A stretch of 23,896 bases of DNA from a virus. The translations under genes were made by a program, and so were the position numbers. Numbering within the stretch: the stretch's first letter is position 1; each line of letters starts with the position of its first letter. Shown here piece after piece: positions 11,540 to 18,545 of this stretch. The notes beneath the pieces are model-generated. The model had not been told where the DNA came from and did not search any database. It saw nothing but the letters and a program-made list of their open reading frames with translations. The DNA is taken from positions 1-23,896 of IMG/VR virus record IMGVR_UViG_3300047554_000100. One strand, given 5' to 3'.

Positions 11540-13118
11540 ACATATCGCCTGTGAGAACTGTGGCAGCTCTGACGGTAACTCACTCTATGACGATGGTCAT
11601 GAATACTGTCATGTATGTCAGACATTCAAGCCCGGAGAAGAGAGCGAAGAGATGTCAAATATACGTGACAATTTTGCAAGAAAGAACATTGTGAAGATAG
11701 ACATTAAAGGTACTATCAAGGGAATTCCTGATCGCGGTATCAACCGACAAACCTGTGAAAAGTTTGGAGTAACACAAGATGACACAAAGCAATACTACCC
11801 TTATGCTGACGAAGGAGGAACTATTGTCGCTGTTAAATCACGCACTGTGGAGAACAAGAGTTTCTCGATTAACGGAGACTTCAAATCAGCCGCTCTTTTC
11901 GGTCAACATCTCTTCCACTCAGGTGGGAAATACGTCACGGTATACGAAGGAGAACTTGATGCACTGGCAGGATATCAACTTACAGGTAGTCAATGGCCTT
12001 CTGTCAGCATTAGGAACGGAGCACAAGCTGCTCTGAAGGACTGTAAAGCCCAGTACGAATGGCTCAATAGCTTTGAGAACATCGTAATCTGTTTTGATGG
12101 TGATGAACCGGGGAGAAAAGCAGCTAAGGAAGTTGCTGAACTCTTTGGACAGAAAGCTAAGATTGTTCAGCACAAAAGTGGCTTGAAAGATGCTTGTGAG
12201 TATCTTATTGGCGGTCAAACAAAGCAGTTTGTTCATGAGTGGTGGAATGCTGAAACGTACATTCCTGATGGTATCGTCAATGCAGCCAATCTCTGGGAAG
12301 ATATCTGTAAGCCAGAACCTAAGGCAGAGGCTCTGTACCCTTGGGAAGGCCTGAATAAGCTCTTGTACGGGCTTAGGAAGGCTGAACTGATTACAGTCAC
12401 TGCTGGATCAGGTTTGGGTAAGAGTCAATTCCTGCGGGAGATTCTGTACCATCTCTTGAAGACTACAGACTGGAAGATTGGTGGTATGTTCTTGGAAGAG
12501 AGTACACGTAAGACTGCACGGAGTATTATGAGCCTTCACGCTAATAAGCTCTTGCATCTTCCGGATACTCCGGTCACTGAATCCGAATTGAAGGAGGCTT
12601 TTGATGCTACCTTGGGAAGCAATAGGGTATATCTTTTTGATCACTTTGGCAGCAGCGATGTTGACAATATCGCAAACCGAATCCGATATATGGTTAAAGC
12701 TTGTGACTGTCGTGTTGTGTTCCTCGATCATATTAGTATCGTGGTCTCAGGGCTAGACAATGGTGACGAGCGTAAAGCCATTGATGCAATGATGACTAAA
12801 CTGCGTACACTGGTACAGGAACTTGAGGTTACCTTGATCTGTGTATCGCATCTACGAAGGCCACAAGGAAATGCAGGACACGAAGATGGACAAGCTGTGT
12901 CACTCTCTCAGCTTCGAGGATCAGGTGCTATTGCTCAACTCAGTGATGCGGTCATTACTCTTGAACGAAACAGCATGGCAGAAAATGAATCAGAACGACA
13001 TAAGACAAAAGTTGCTGTCGCTAAGAATCGCTATAATGGATACACTGGACCAGCCTGTGAACTCCAGTACGTTAAAGACACAGGACGAATGTTAGAGATG
13101 AAGGAAGAGACACTATGA
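11520..13118 (+). CDS. T7 gp4-like primase-helicase
   Basis: 532 aa. This enzyme unwinds DNA ahead of the polymerase and makes RNA primers. A zinc-binding domain carries C11, C14, C30 and C33. The TOPRIM-type primase core has EGELDALAG with E143 and 'CFDGDEPGRKAAKE' with D193 and D195. The helicase has Walker A GSGLGKS (296-302), Walker B 'VVFLDHIS' at about 400, and a C-terminal 'LRGSGAIAQLSDAVI' and 'KNRYNGYTGP' as in DnaB/gp4 helicases. The length is close to T7 gp4 (566 aa). The ATG at 11520 lies inside the previous gene and has a weak GAGAAAG site. It heads the replication block and overlaps the next gene as ATGA. Confidence 0.93.
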   Translation: MTSKFLKHIACENCGSSDGNSLYDDGHEYCHVCQTFKPGEESEEMSNIRDNFARKNIVKIDIKGTIKGIPDRGINRQTCEKFGVTQDDTKQYYPYADEGGTIVAVKSRTVENKSFSINGDFKSAALFGQHLFHSGGKYVTVYEGELDALAGYQLTGSQWPSVSIRNGAQAALKDCKAQYEWLNSFENIVICFDGDEPGRKAAKEVAELFGQKAKIVQHKSGLKDACEYLIGGQTKQFVHEWWNAETYIPDGIVNAANLWEDICKPEPKAEALYPWEGLNKLLYGLRKAELITVTAGSGLGKSQFLREILYHLLKTTDWKIGGMFLEESTRKTARSIMSLHANKLLHLPDTPVTESELKEAFDATLGSNRVYLFDHFGSSDVDNIANRIRYMVKACDCRVVFLDHISIVVSGLDNGDERKAIDAMMTKLRTLVQELEVTLICVSHLRRPQGNAGHEDGQAVSLSQLRGSGAIAQLSDAVITLERNSMAENESERHKTKVAVAKNRYNGYTGPACELQYVKDTGRMLEMKEETL

Positions 13119-13336
13119 AATGGACTGTAAGACCCTTGAAGGGAAAATACTATGGCACTGAGGTAACTGACGGAGATAAAGTTATCAAAGTGTGGACAGG
13201 GTACACTGGACAGGTTTCTATTCGTGAAATTGAAGAAGGATGGACAGAAGAATATGGTTTTGACCATGTTGAATCTGACGTAGATTATAAAATTGCTTGT
13301 ATAATCTGTGATGCGTTAAACAAGGAACAAGTATGA
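13115..13336 (+). CDS. Small phage protein of unknown function
   Basis: 73 aa with a beta-rich N-terminus (MKWTVRPLKGKYYGTEVTDG, KVIKVWTG) and a helical end (YKIACIICDALNKEQV). It overlaps the primase-helicase stop by 4 nt and the next start by 4 nt, so it is translationally coupled in the replication operon. I know no function. Confidence 0.65.
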   Translation: MKWTVRPLKGKYYGTEVTDGDKVIKVWTGYTGQVSIREIEEGWTEEYGFDHVESDVDYKIACIICDALNKEQV

Positions 13337-13515
13337 AGTACTCAGACGGAGGCAAAGGGGATGCACCACGTAAGCAACAAGATCAGAAGGCTTACGATGA
13401 AGGATGGGATAGAATCTTTGGAAAGAAACCTAAGCGTAATGTCTATGATGAGATCGTAGAAGGTTTTGATAGTATGAAGACTTTAGATAAATCACAGGAT
13501 GAATGCAATGATTAG
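13333..13515 (+). CDS. Small conserved podovirus protein (GGKGDxxR...WDxIFGKK)
   Basis: 60 aa, basic then acidic. It begins MKYSDGGKGDAPRKQQDQKA and has 'YDEGWDRIFGKKPKRN'. The 'GGKG..R......Y...WD.IFGKK' motif is common in small podovirus proteins that sit near the polymerase genes; no function is established to my knowledge. It overlaps the genes on both sides (4 nt and 8 nt). Confidence 0.7.
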   Translation: MKYSDGGKGDAPRKQQDQKAYDEGWDRIFGKKPKRNVYDEIVEGFDSMKTLDKSQDECND

Positions 13516-13660
13516 CATTGAACACCTCATCGTAGGAGCCACAGGACTAGGGTATCTCATCGTAGGTATCCTCCAGTGGAGCAAAGGTGAACTGAGTAAC
13601 GGTATGATCTGGACAGGCTATGCTTTTGCTCAGGTTGGACTATGGATGAATTTAAAATGA
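13508..13660 (+). CDS. Small two-helix membrane protein
   Basis: 50 aa. Two hydrophobic segments, LIVGATGLGYLIVGIL (about 7-22) and MIWTGYAFAQVGLWM (about 33-47), are separated by a short polar loop (QWSKGELSNG). This suggests a helical hairpin in the inner membrane, as in small podovirus membrane proteins near the polymerase genes. It overlaps its neighbours by 8 and 19 nt. Holin or membrane-anchoring functions are possible, but holins usually sit with lysis genes, which are absent here. Confidence 0.6.
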   Translation: MISIEHLIVGATGLGYLIVGILQWSKGELSNGMIWTGYAFAQVGLWMNLK

Positions 13661-13884
13661 GAGCCTCAGATGTAATCAGGATCATCAAACAACTACAGGA
13701 AAATAAAATGATGGACATTGACAAACTCATCGGACGTATGGTACAATTAGAGAAAGAGCTTTTGGATTTACGCCTAGAGCACAATGAACTGTTGGAAGCA
13801 TACAAGAAAGACGTAGATGAAGCGTATCGTTCTGGATATCGAGACGGATCTGAGTCACCAAAAGATTCATCTGGTAATCACTAA
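13642..13884 (+). CDS. Coiled-coil protein overlapping the DNA polymerase start
   Basis: 80 aa, predicted almost entirely helical with heptad-like leucines (DKLIGRMVQLEKELLDLRLE, HNELLEAYKK), then a polar end (GSESPKDSSGNH). The start is uncertain. The ATG at 13642 overlaps the membrane-protein gene by 19 nt, whereas the ATG at 13657 gives an ATGA overlap like others in this operon. Its last 68 nt are also the first codons of the DNA polymerase in another frame. It may be a small partner of the replication machinery, but that is inferred from position only. Confidence 0.6.
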   Translation: MDEFKMRASDVIRIIKQLQENKMMDIDKLIGRMVQLEKELLDLRLEHNELLEAYKKDVDEAYRSGYRDGSESPKDSSGNH

Positions 13885-15559
13885 AGACCTTGACACTGAA
13901 GAAGTAAAGACATGGAAAGAAGCAAAGCCATTTCAGGACTATATAAAGGACGCTACGTTGATCGTAGCTCACAACGGCATCGGGTTCGACTTTCCAGTGT
14001 TGAACAGGCAATGGAATACGAAGATTGGATTGAAGAGAGTATTCGATACGTTGATAGTAAGCAGGCTACTCGATCCGAGTCGAGAACAAGGCCACAGCCT
14101 AGAGGCTTGGGGGAATACTCTCAAGTTTCAGAAGATTAACTACAAGGCTACATGGCAGTGGCTACAGGGAAGACGAGAAGAATATGACGGAGAATGTTTC
14201 GACAAACCTATTGATAGTCTTATGGAGCATTATTGCTCTAGGGACGTTGAAGTTTGTGCTAAACTGTATCTTAAACTATGCAATGATCTCAATGAGAAAC
14301 AGTTTTCGCAAGATTCTGTTGAGTTGGAACATAAAGTCGCGGCTATAATCGCAGAACAGGAAAGAAATGGATTCAAATTGGACACCGTTTGGGCCACTTG
14401 TCTACTTACTGACATCAAAGGAAAAATGGCAGGAATATATGAGCAGATGCAACATAGATGGCCTCCCTACGAAGTACCACGAGTCAGTGAGAAAACAGGA
14501 AAGCAACTCAAACCCTTGTGCGTTACTTTCAACCCCGGCTCTCGAAAGCAAATCGGAGAAAAGCTGATAGAGCTTGGATGGAAGCCTAAGAAGTTTACCG
14601 AGACTGGTCAGGCTATGGTCGATGAGGGTACACTCTCAGAGATCAAGAACATTCCTGAAGCAGCTATGATCGCTGAGTATCTGATGCTGCAGAAACGAGT
14701 GGCACAGATCGAGAGCTGGTTAGAGGCTGTGAAGGATGATGGCAGGGTTCACGGTAAGGTCATTACCAACGGAGCAGTGACAGGCCGAGCTACGCATAGT
14801 AGTCCGAACATGGGGCAGGTTCCAAACACATCATCCATTTATGGCGCTGAGTGTCGAGAGTGTTGGACTGTGGAAGAAGGCAACGTGCAGGTTGGCGTGG
14901 ATTTATCTGGGATTGAGTTGCGTTGTTTGTCTCACTATATGCAAGACGCTGAATGGCAGCATGAATTGCTTGAAGGAGATGTGCATTGGAAGAACACACA
15001 AGCTTTTGGACTTGTTCCAATGGGTACTGTGAAGGAAGACATCAAGGAGCATAAAGATGCACGTAATTTGAGTAAGACATTAACCTATTCTGTGCTCTAC
15101 GGCGCAGGCCCTGCTAAGGTAGGCTCAACTGTTGGAGGGTCTGCTAAAGAAGGTGGTAAACTGATTGACAACTTCATGAAGAATACCCCTTCATTGAGGA
15201 AGTTGAAAGACAAGGTTGATAAGTTTTCTGCTAAAGGATGGGTTCCGGGATTAGATGGTAGAAAGATATGGGTGCGTAGTGAACACGCTGCACTCAACAG
15301 TCTGCTACAATCTGCTGGAGCTATTATTGCAAAGAAGTGGATTGTGTGCTTTACAGAAGAACTTAAAGCTAAGAAGATTCCTTATAAACTTCTAGCATGG
15401 GTTCATGATGAAGTACAGATTGAAACTAAACCGGAGTATGGCGACATGGTAGGTAAAATTGTTGTAGAATCTGCTCGAAGGGCAGGAGAGCTTTTGAAGT
15501 TTAGATGTCCAGTGGATGCTGAGTATCGCATTGGGAAGAACTGGCATGACTGTCACTAA
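13817..15559 (+). CDS. Family A DNA polymerase with 3'-5' exonuclease (T7 gp5-like)
   Basis: 580 aa. The exonuclease has DIET with D7 and E9, AHNGIGFDF with D58, and HYCSRD with Y140 and D144, so it is complete. In the polymerase, motif A is VDLSGIELR with D362, motif B is RNLSKTLTY with R416, K420 and Y424, and motif C is VHDEVQ with H530 to E532. Tyr at the O-helix position is T7-like, where E. coli Pol I has Phe. The thumb region between 'MQHRW' and 'VTFNPGSR' is much shorter than in T7, so the thioredoxin-binding insertion looks absent. The start must be near 13817 because the first catalytic Asp is residue 7; the ribosome-binding site is weak. Confidence 0.95.
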   Translation: MKRIVLDIETDLSHQKIHLVITKDLDTEEVKTWKEAKPFQDYIKDATLIVAHNGIGFDFPVLNRQWNTKIGLKRVFDTLIVSRLLDPSREQGHSLEAWGNTLKFQKINYKATWQWLQGRREEYDGECFDKPIDSLMEHYCSRDVEVCAKLYLKLCNDLNEKQFSQDSVELEHKVAAIIAEQERNGFKLDTVWATCLLTDIKGKMAGIYEQMQHRWPPYEVPRVSEKTGKQLKPLCVTFNPGSRKQIGEKLIELGWKPKKFTETGQAMVDEGTLSEIKNIPEAAMIAEYLMLQKRVAQIESWLEAVKDDGRVHGKVITNGAVTGRATHSSPNMGQVPNTSSIYGAECRECWTVEEGNVQVGVDLSGIELRCLSHYMQDAEWQHELLEGDVHWKNTQAFGLVPMGTVKEDIKEHKDARNLSKTLTYSVLYGAGPAKVGSTVGGSAKEGGKLIDNFMKNTPSLRKLKDKVDKFSAKGWVPGLDGRKIWVRSEHAALNSLLQSAGAIIAKKWIVCFTEELKAKKIPYKLLAWVHDEVQIETKPEYGDMVGKIVVESARRAGELLKFRCPVDAEYRIGKNWHDCH

Positions 15560-15935
15560 GTATCCAAACGGTTATTTCAAAGATAAGAAGTGTAAGACCT
15601 GTATTAATGTCTTTACTCCTTCTAATCCTTGTCAGCTCTATTGCTCTACGAAGTGTCGTGGTAAGAACTCTTACTATAAAAGGAATTATGGAATAGATGA
15701 GGCTGATCTTGAACAGATGAAGAAAGATCAAGACTACAAATGTTATATCTGTGGTTCGGAAGGCTTCTTGATTGGTAAAAACAATCATAATGAAAAGCTT
15801 GCAGTAGACCATGACCATAAAACAGGCAAAGTAAGGAAGCTTCTTTGTCATAACTGTAACCGTGCTTTAGGTTTGTTACAAGACAATCCGGAGCTACTAA
15901 GAAAGGCAGCTTCGTATGTCGAAGAACACAAATAA
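15546..15935 (+). CDS. Recombination endonuclease VII-like resolvase
   Basis: 129 aa. Endonuclease VII-type enzymes cut branched DNA such as Holliday junctions before packaging. An N-terminal zinc-ribbon-like section has C16, C19, C29, C33 and C37. The nuclease core has CYICG (66-70), LAVDHDHKTGKVR with the DHDH at 88-91, and LLCHNCNRALG (C101, C104, N105). This is the HNH/beta-beta-alpha-metal pattern of the T4 gp49 family. The ATG at 15546 overlaps the polymerase stop by 14 nt, with GGGAAG upstream; a longer frame from 15516 would lie inside polymerase. The C-terminus overlaps the next gene by 20 nt. Confidence 0.88.
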   Translation: MTVTKYPNGYFKDKKCKTCINVFTPSNPCQLYCSTKCRGKNSYYKRNYGIDEADLEQMKKDQDYKCYICGSEGFLIGKNNHNEKLAVDHDHKTGKVRKLLCHNCNRALGLLQDNPELLRKAASYVEEHK

Positions 15936-16101
15936 ACTTGTAGGTACAATCACCATTGATGTCTATGAGGATAGCTTTGAAGTTAAGGCTTCAGAGAAGA
16001 TTGACTTGATGACTGTATGGATGGTTGCTACAGGAATGCAAGATTATTTAGAAGAACTTGCTGAAACACTTGACACAGCACCATCTTCTATGATACACTA
16101 A
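15916..16101 (+). CDS. Small acidic phage protein of unknown function
   Basis: 61 aa: a beta-rich start (KLVGTITIDVYEDSFEVKAS) and a helical, acidic second half (VATGMQDYLEELAETLDTA). The start overlaps the endonuclease VII-like gene by 20 nt; a weak AGG lies about 10 nt upstream. No family is recognised. It is the last protein gene but one before the tRNA pair. Confidence 0.55.
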   Translation: MSKNTNKLVGTITIDVYEDSFEVKASEKIDLMTVWMVATGMQDYLEELAETLDTAPSSMIH

Positions 16102-16135
16102 TAGCATTGATTGATTGGTTGAAAGGAACAAACAT

Positions 16136-16291
16136 ATGAAATTTGAACTTGAACAGAATGAAGCAGCCTTCATCATCCGTGTGATTGGTCAACTGCCTAC
16201 TGAGTCTGGTGCTTTCCCGTTGCATCAGAAGCTTGTAGCGCAGTATCAGTCGCAGGACGATACCGCTGACGAGGCTCCTAAGGCTGAGTAA
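16136..16291 (+). CDS. Small phage protein just upstream of the tRNAs
   Basis: 51 aa, MKFELEQNEAAFIIRVIGQL followed by 'PTESGAFPLHQKLVAQYQSQ' and an acidic tail. 'F.L...EA..I...IGQLPT..GA..L...L..Q' is a pattern common in short phage proteins of unknown function. AAAGGAA lies about 7 nt before the ATG. Its stop is 8 nt before the first tRNA, so it probably shares a transcript with both tRNAs. Confidence 0.65.
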   Translation: MKFELEQNEAAFIIRVIGQLPTESGAFPLHQKLVAQYQSQDDTADEAPKAE

Positions 16292-16299
16292 CTAATAAA

Positions 16300-16384
16300 G
16301 GACGATTGGTGAAATAGGTAAACACAGGAGACTTAAAATCTCCCGCCGAAAGGTTTGAGAGTTCGATTCTCTCATCGTCCACCA
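16300..16384 (+). tRNA. tRNA-Leu (anticodon TAA)
   Basis: The acceptor arms GGACGAT and ATCGTCC pair perfectly over 7 bp, followed by an encoded ACCA. The D-stem is GTG/CAC. The anticodon stem GGAGA/TCTCC encloses CTTAAAA, giving anticodon TAA, which reads UUA. The variable arm is long (about 13 nt, with GCC-GAAA-GGT), as in class II leucine tRNAs. The T-arm is GAGAG-TTCGATT-CTCTC. The structure looks fully functional. Confidence 0.93.
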
Positions 16385-16389
16385 AACAC

Positions 16390-16464
16390 GCCGAATTAGC
16401 ACAGTGGTAGTGCAGTCGCCTTGTAAGCGAAAGGTCAGGGGTTCAAATCCTCTATTCGGCACCA
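16390..16464 (+). tRNA. tRNA-Thr (anticodon TGT)
   Basis: GCCGAAT and ATTCGGC form a perfect acceptor stem, followed by ACCA. The D-stem is GCAC/GTGC, and the anticodon loop CTTGTAA gives TGT, reading ACA. The T-arm AGGGG-TTCAAAT-CCTCT is good. The first anticodon-stem pair (G-A) is a mismatch, a small weakness. It lies 5 nt after tRNA-Leu. Confidence 0.92.
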
Positions 16465-16472
16465 TTTTTGAC

Positions 16473-16564
16473 AGCTTGATCCGTCACCTTCTCTGCGTAG
16501 CGGGGAGGAAGCTCCGGGAGTTCCGGAGGGCAGTGACCTAGTAGTATGGTAAGCTAGTTTTTTT
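16473..16564 (+). ncRNA. GC-rich multi-stem RNA ending in a T-run (candidate ncRNA or leader)
   Basis: AGCTT (16473-16477) can pair with AAGCT (16551-16555), and ATC with GGT next to it. Inside, GTCAC (16483-16487) pairs with GTGAC (16533-16537). That stem encloses two hairpins: CTTCTC-type pairing with GGGGAG (16488-16507) and a perfect CTCCGG-GAGTT-CCGGAG (16512-16528). Seven T (16558-16564) follow, just before the AAAGGA of the SSB gene. It lies in the 113-nt gap between tRNA-Thr and SSB, which has no ORF. It may be a small RNA, a terminator or attenuator, or a regulated SSB leader; the structure is hand-folded. Confidence 0.45.
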
Positions 16565-16577
16565 AAAGGAAAATGAA

Positions 16578-16997
16578 ATGGATATGAAGCCTGTAAAGAT
16601 CGGTGGTGAACTCTTCTGGAGCAATTGGATGCATAACTTCAATACGAAGTTCAATGAGGACAACAAGAAGTATGAATGCACAATCGGTAATCTTTCTGAT
16701 AAGGCTGCTGAAGCTCTGAAGGAACTGGGTATCCAGATCAAAGAGAAAGATACGATGGGTAAGTACATTGTCGGTAAGAGCTTGTATAAGTTTGAGCCTG
16801 TGGACAATGATGGTAACAAGGTAGATATTGAGCGTATTGGTAACGGCACTAAAGTTACCGCTCTGGTGTCTAGCTATCGTCATAAGATGTCTGCTAAATA
16901 TGGTGCTGCTCCATCTATCAAGATGCTGATCGTCACTGAGCTTAAGGAGTACAATCCTGAGCCGAAAGACTCTGAAGAAGATGACGACATCCTCTAA
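16578..16997 (+). CDS. T7 gp2.5-like single-stranded DNA-binding protein
   Basis: 139 aa. It would coat single-stranded DNA and recruit polymerase and helicase. The call rests on size, position among replication genes, an OB-fold-like alternating strand pattern ('YECTIGNLSDKAA', 'KYIVGKSLYKFEPVD', 'TKVTALVSSYRHKM'), and an acidic tail ending EEDDDIL. In T7 gp2.5 such a tail binds the partner proteins. The 'GN.(T)KV.A....YR....  .G..P.IK.....EL.EY' segment is typical of podovirus SSBs. AAAGGA lies upstream of the ATG at 16578; a competing ATG at 16573 stops after four codons. The gene overlaps the exonuclease by 17 nt. Confidence 0.85.
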   Translation: MDMKPVKIGGELFWSNWMHNFNTKFNEDNKKYECTIGNLSDKAAEALKELGIQIKEKDTMGKYIVGKSLYKFEPVDNDGNKVDIERIGNGTKVTALVSSYRHKMSAKYGAAPSIKMLIVTELKEYNPEPKDSEEDDDIL

Positions 16998-17715
16998 AGA
17001 GGCTCCTAAACAACTACTCATCGATTCTGATTTTTTGATCTATTCGGTAGGTTTTGCTAGTGAGGAGGATTCTGAGAAGTATGCTAAAAGCAGGTTAGTA
17101 GAGACAATGGAAGATATGGTCTACTTACACCTGAAGGCAGATTCTTATGAAGCCTTCTTAACTGGTAAAAACAATTACCGTTATGACATTGCAAAGACAG
17201 TTCCTTATAAGGGTAATCGTAAGGACATGAAGAAGCCTAAGCACTATGAGGCTCTTCGTGAACATATGGTTAACCGATTAGGGGCTGTCATTGTAGATGG
17301 ACAAGAAGCTGACGATGAGGTAGCTATCAAAATGTCGGTAAATCCTGATAAGTACCTACTTGTTGGTGTCGATAAAGACCTCAGGCAGATACCGGGATGG
17401 CATCACAATCCGCATAAGGCACAGACTGATTATGTCAATGACTTCGAGGGTTATAAAGCATTTTGTACGCAGCTACTCACTGGGGACAGGGTTGACAATA
17501 TTCCCGGCCTCCTCGGAATTGGCCCTGCAAAGGCAGCTAAGGCGCTTAAAGATGCTAAGACGAAAGAAGATCTCCTTCGGCAAGCATTCAAAGTATACGT
17601 GGAAAAGGAACATGGAATTGAATATTTTGTGGAACAAGGCCAGCTCTTGTGGCTCAGGCGATACGAAGGTGAGCTGTGGCAACCAGACGTAAATCTCTTA
17701 CAGCTAAGCAAGTAG
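16981..17715 (+). CDS. 5'-3' exonuclease, T7 gp6/FEN-like
   Basis: 244 aa. It removes RNA primers and degrades DNA ends. The acidic active-site residues of the FEN/5'-nuclease fold are present: D15 and D17 (LLIDSDFL), 'GQEADDEVA' with E109, D111 and D112, 'VGVDKDL' with D131 and D133, and TGDRVDNIPG with D169 and D172. A helix-hairpin-helix, GIGPAKAAKAL, follows at 179-189. 'YKGNRKDMKKP' at about 76-86 matches the flexible arch region. The start lies in the SSB tail (17-nt overlap) and the end overlaps endonuclease I by 40 nt, so the three genes are a tight unit. Confidence 0.9.
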   Translation: MTTSSKEAPKQLLIDSDFLIYSVGFASEEDSEKYAKSRLVETMEDMVYLHLKADSYEAFLTGKNNYRYDIAKTVPYKGNRKDMKKPKHYEALREHMVNRLGAVIVDGQEADDEVAIKMSVNPDKYLLVGVDKDLRQIPGWHHNPHKAQTDYVNDFEGYKAFCTQLLTGDRVDNIPGLLGIGPAKAAKALKDAKTKEDLLRQAFKVYVEKEHGIEYFVEQGQLLWLRRYEGELWQPDVNLLQLSK

Positions 17716-18086
17716 CAAAGAAGTACGGCTTCCGCAGTGGCTTGGAAGAGCGCATTGCGGAGCAGTTGGACAAGGCAGGTGTAGAGTACACTTATGAGCA
17801 GGTTAAGTTGAAATATATTCGACCTGCTTCTCAGCATATCTATACACCTGACTTTGTGTTAGCTAACGGCATCATTGTAGAGACTAAAGGTAGGTTCTTA
17901 CCTGCTGATCGTCAAAAGCATTTACTGGTTAAGAAACACAATCCAACATTAGATATCAGGTTTGTCTTTAGTAACTCCAGAGCTAGGATTACTAAGACAA
18001 GCAGAACTACTTACGCTGATTGGTGTGAGAAGAACGGATTTAAATATGCGGATAAGACAATTCCGCAGGAGTGGATTGACGAATGA
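17676..18086 (+). CDS. Endonuclease I, T7 gp3-like junction resolvase
   Basis: 136 aa. It resolves Holliday junctions and branched DNA and in T7 breaks down host DNA. The catalytic set of T7 gp3 is conserved: E24 (FRSGLEE), D59 (YTPDF), E69 and K71 (VETKG). 'YIRPASQHIYTPDF' and 'RFVFSNSRARI' also match the family. The C-terminus ends FADK/WI-like ('KYADKTIPQEWIDE'), slightly shorter than T7 (149 aa), which has an extra basic tail. The start is a GTG at 17676 with AAGGTGA just upstream. It overlaps the exonuclease by 40 nt and the next gene as ATGA. Confidence 0.94.
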   Translation: MATRRKSLTAKQVAKKYGFRSGLEERIAEQLDKAGVEYTYEQVKLKYIRPASQHIYTPDFVLANGIIVETKGRFLPADRQKHLLVKKHNPTLDIRFVFSNSRARITKTSRTTYADWCEKNGFKYADKTIPQEWIDE

Positions 18087-18304
18087 GTAATATTGATACA
18101 GGTGGACCAGCGTTTCCAACAAACGATGTTTGCTACAACGGCATGAGCTTGCGCGACTACTTTGCGGCCAAGGCGATGCAGGCGGCCACCAGTGGGCACA
18201 TCGGCCACTACGGTCACGAGAGCAACCACTGGCAGGTCAATGATATTGCGAGTTATGCCTACGAAATGGCCGACGCTATGATGAAAGCAAGAAACAAGGA
18301 ATAA
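18083..18304 (+). CDS. Small phage protein, GMSLRDYFAAKAMQ family
   Basis: 73 aa. 'TGGPAFPTN...GMSLRDYFAAKAMQA' and 'ASYAYEMADAMMKARNKE' form a pattern widespread in phage and prophage genes of many proteobacteria; no function is established to my knowledge. It has a short disordered start and two amphipathic helices. The middle of the gene is GC-richer than its neighbours (for example GCGGCCACCAGTGGGCAC), so it may have been acquired. It overlaps endonuclease I by 4 nt. Confidence 0.75.
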   Translation: MSNIDTGGPAFPTNDVCYNGMSLRDYFAAKAMQAATSGHIGHYGHESNHWQVNDIASYAYEMADAMMKARNKE

Positions 18305-18308
18305 CAAG

Positions 18309-18545
18309 ATGAGTAATATCTTTAAAATGTTAGAGCAGCAATCTGTGCGAGATGCATGGAATGATGTCATGGAAGCTCTTGTGGTAGAGCGCCTGAAGGA
18401 AGACTATCTTCTGTGTATTGACTGGGCAGACATGGATACGGCTAACGCTATCCTTGTGGTGCTCCGTTACTTCATGGTGTATGATGAATTTAGTAATTTC
18501 TTGAAGGAGGCACGTGATGCAGGTTATGCTAATCCGCGAGAATGA
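18309..18545 (+). CDS. Small helical phage protein of unknown function
   Basis: 78 aa, predicted all-helical: 'VRDAWNDVMEALVVERLKED' and 'DTANAILVVLRYFMVYDEFS' are the main helices. Similar short proteins occur in podovirus replication blocks; no role is known to me. AAGGAA lies about 8 nt before the ATG. The C-terminus contains the strong AAGGAGG of the next gene and overlaps it by 29 nt. Confidence 0.65.
   Translation: MSNIFKMLEQQSVRDAWNDVMEALVVERLKEDYLLCIDWADMDTANAILVVLRYFMVYDEFSNFLKEARDAGYANPRE

Noticed and set aside
11652-13118. Internal start giving a helicase-only product as in T7 gp4B
   Set aside because: An ATG codes for M45 just after the zinc domain, but the nearest GGAG is about 14 nt away, too far for a convincing site. 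The idea remains open but unsupported.
16465-16496. Promoter starting with TTGACA directly after tRNA-Thr
   Set aside because: TTGACA at 16468-16473 has no -10-like hexamer at a suitable distance; the expected position reads CTCTGC.
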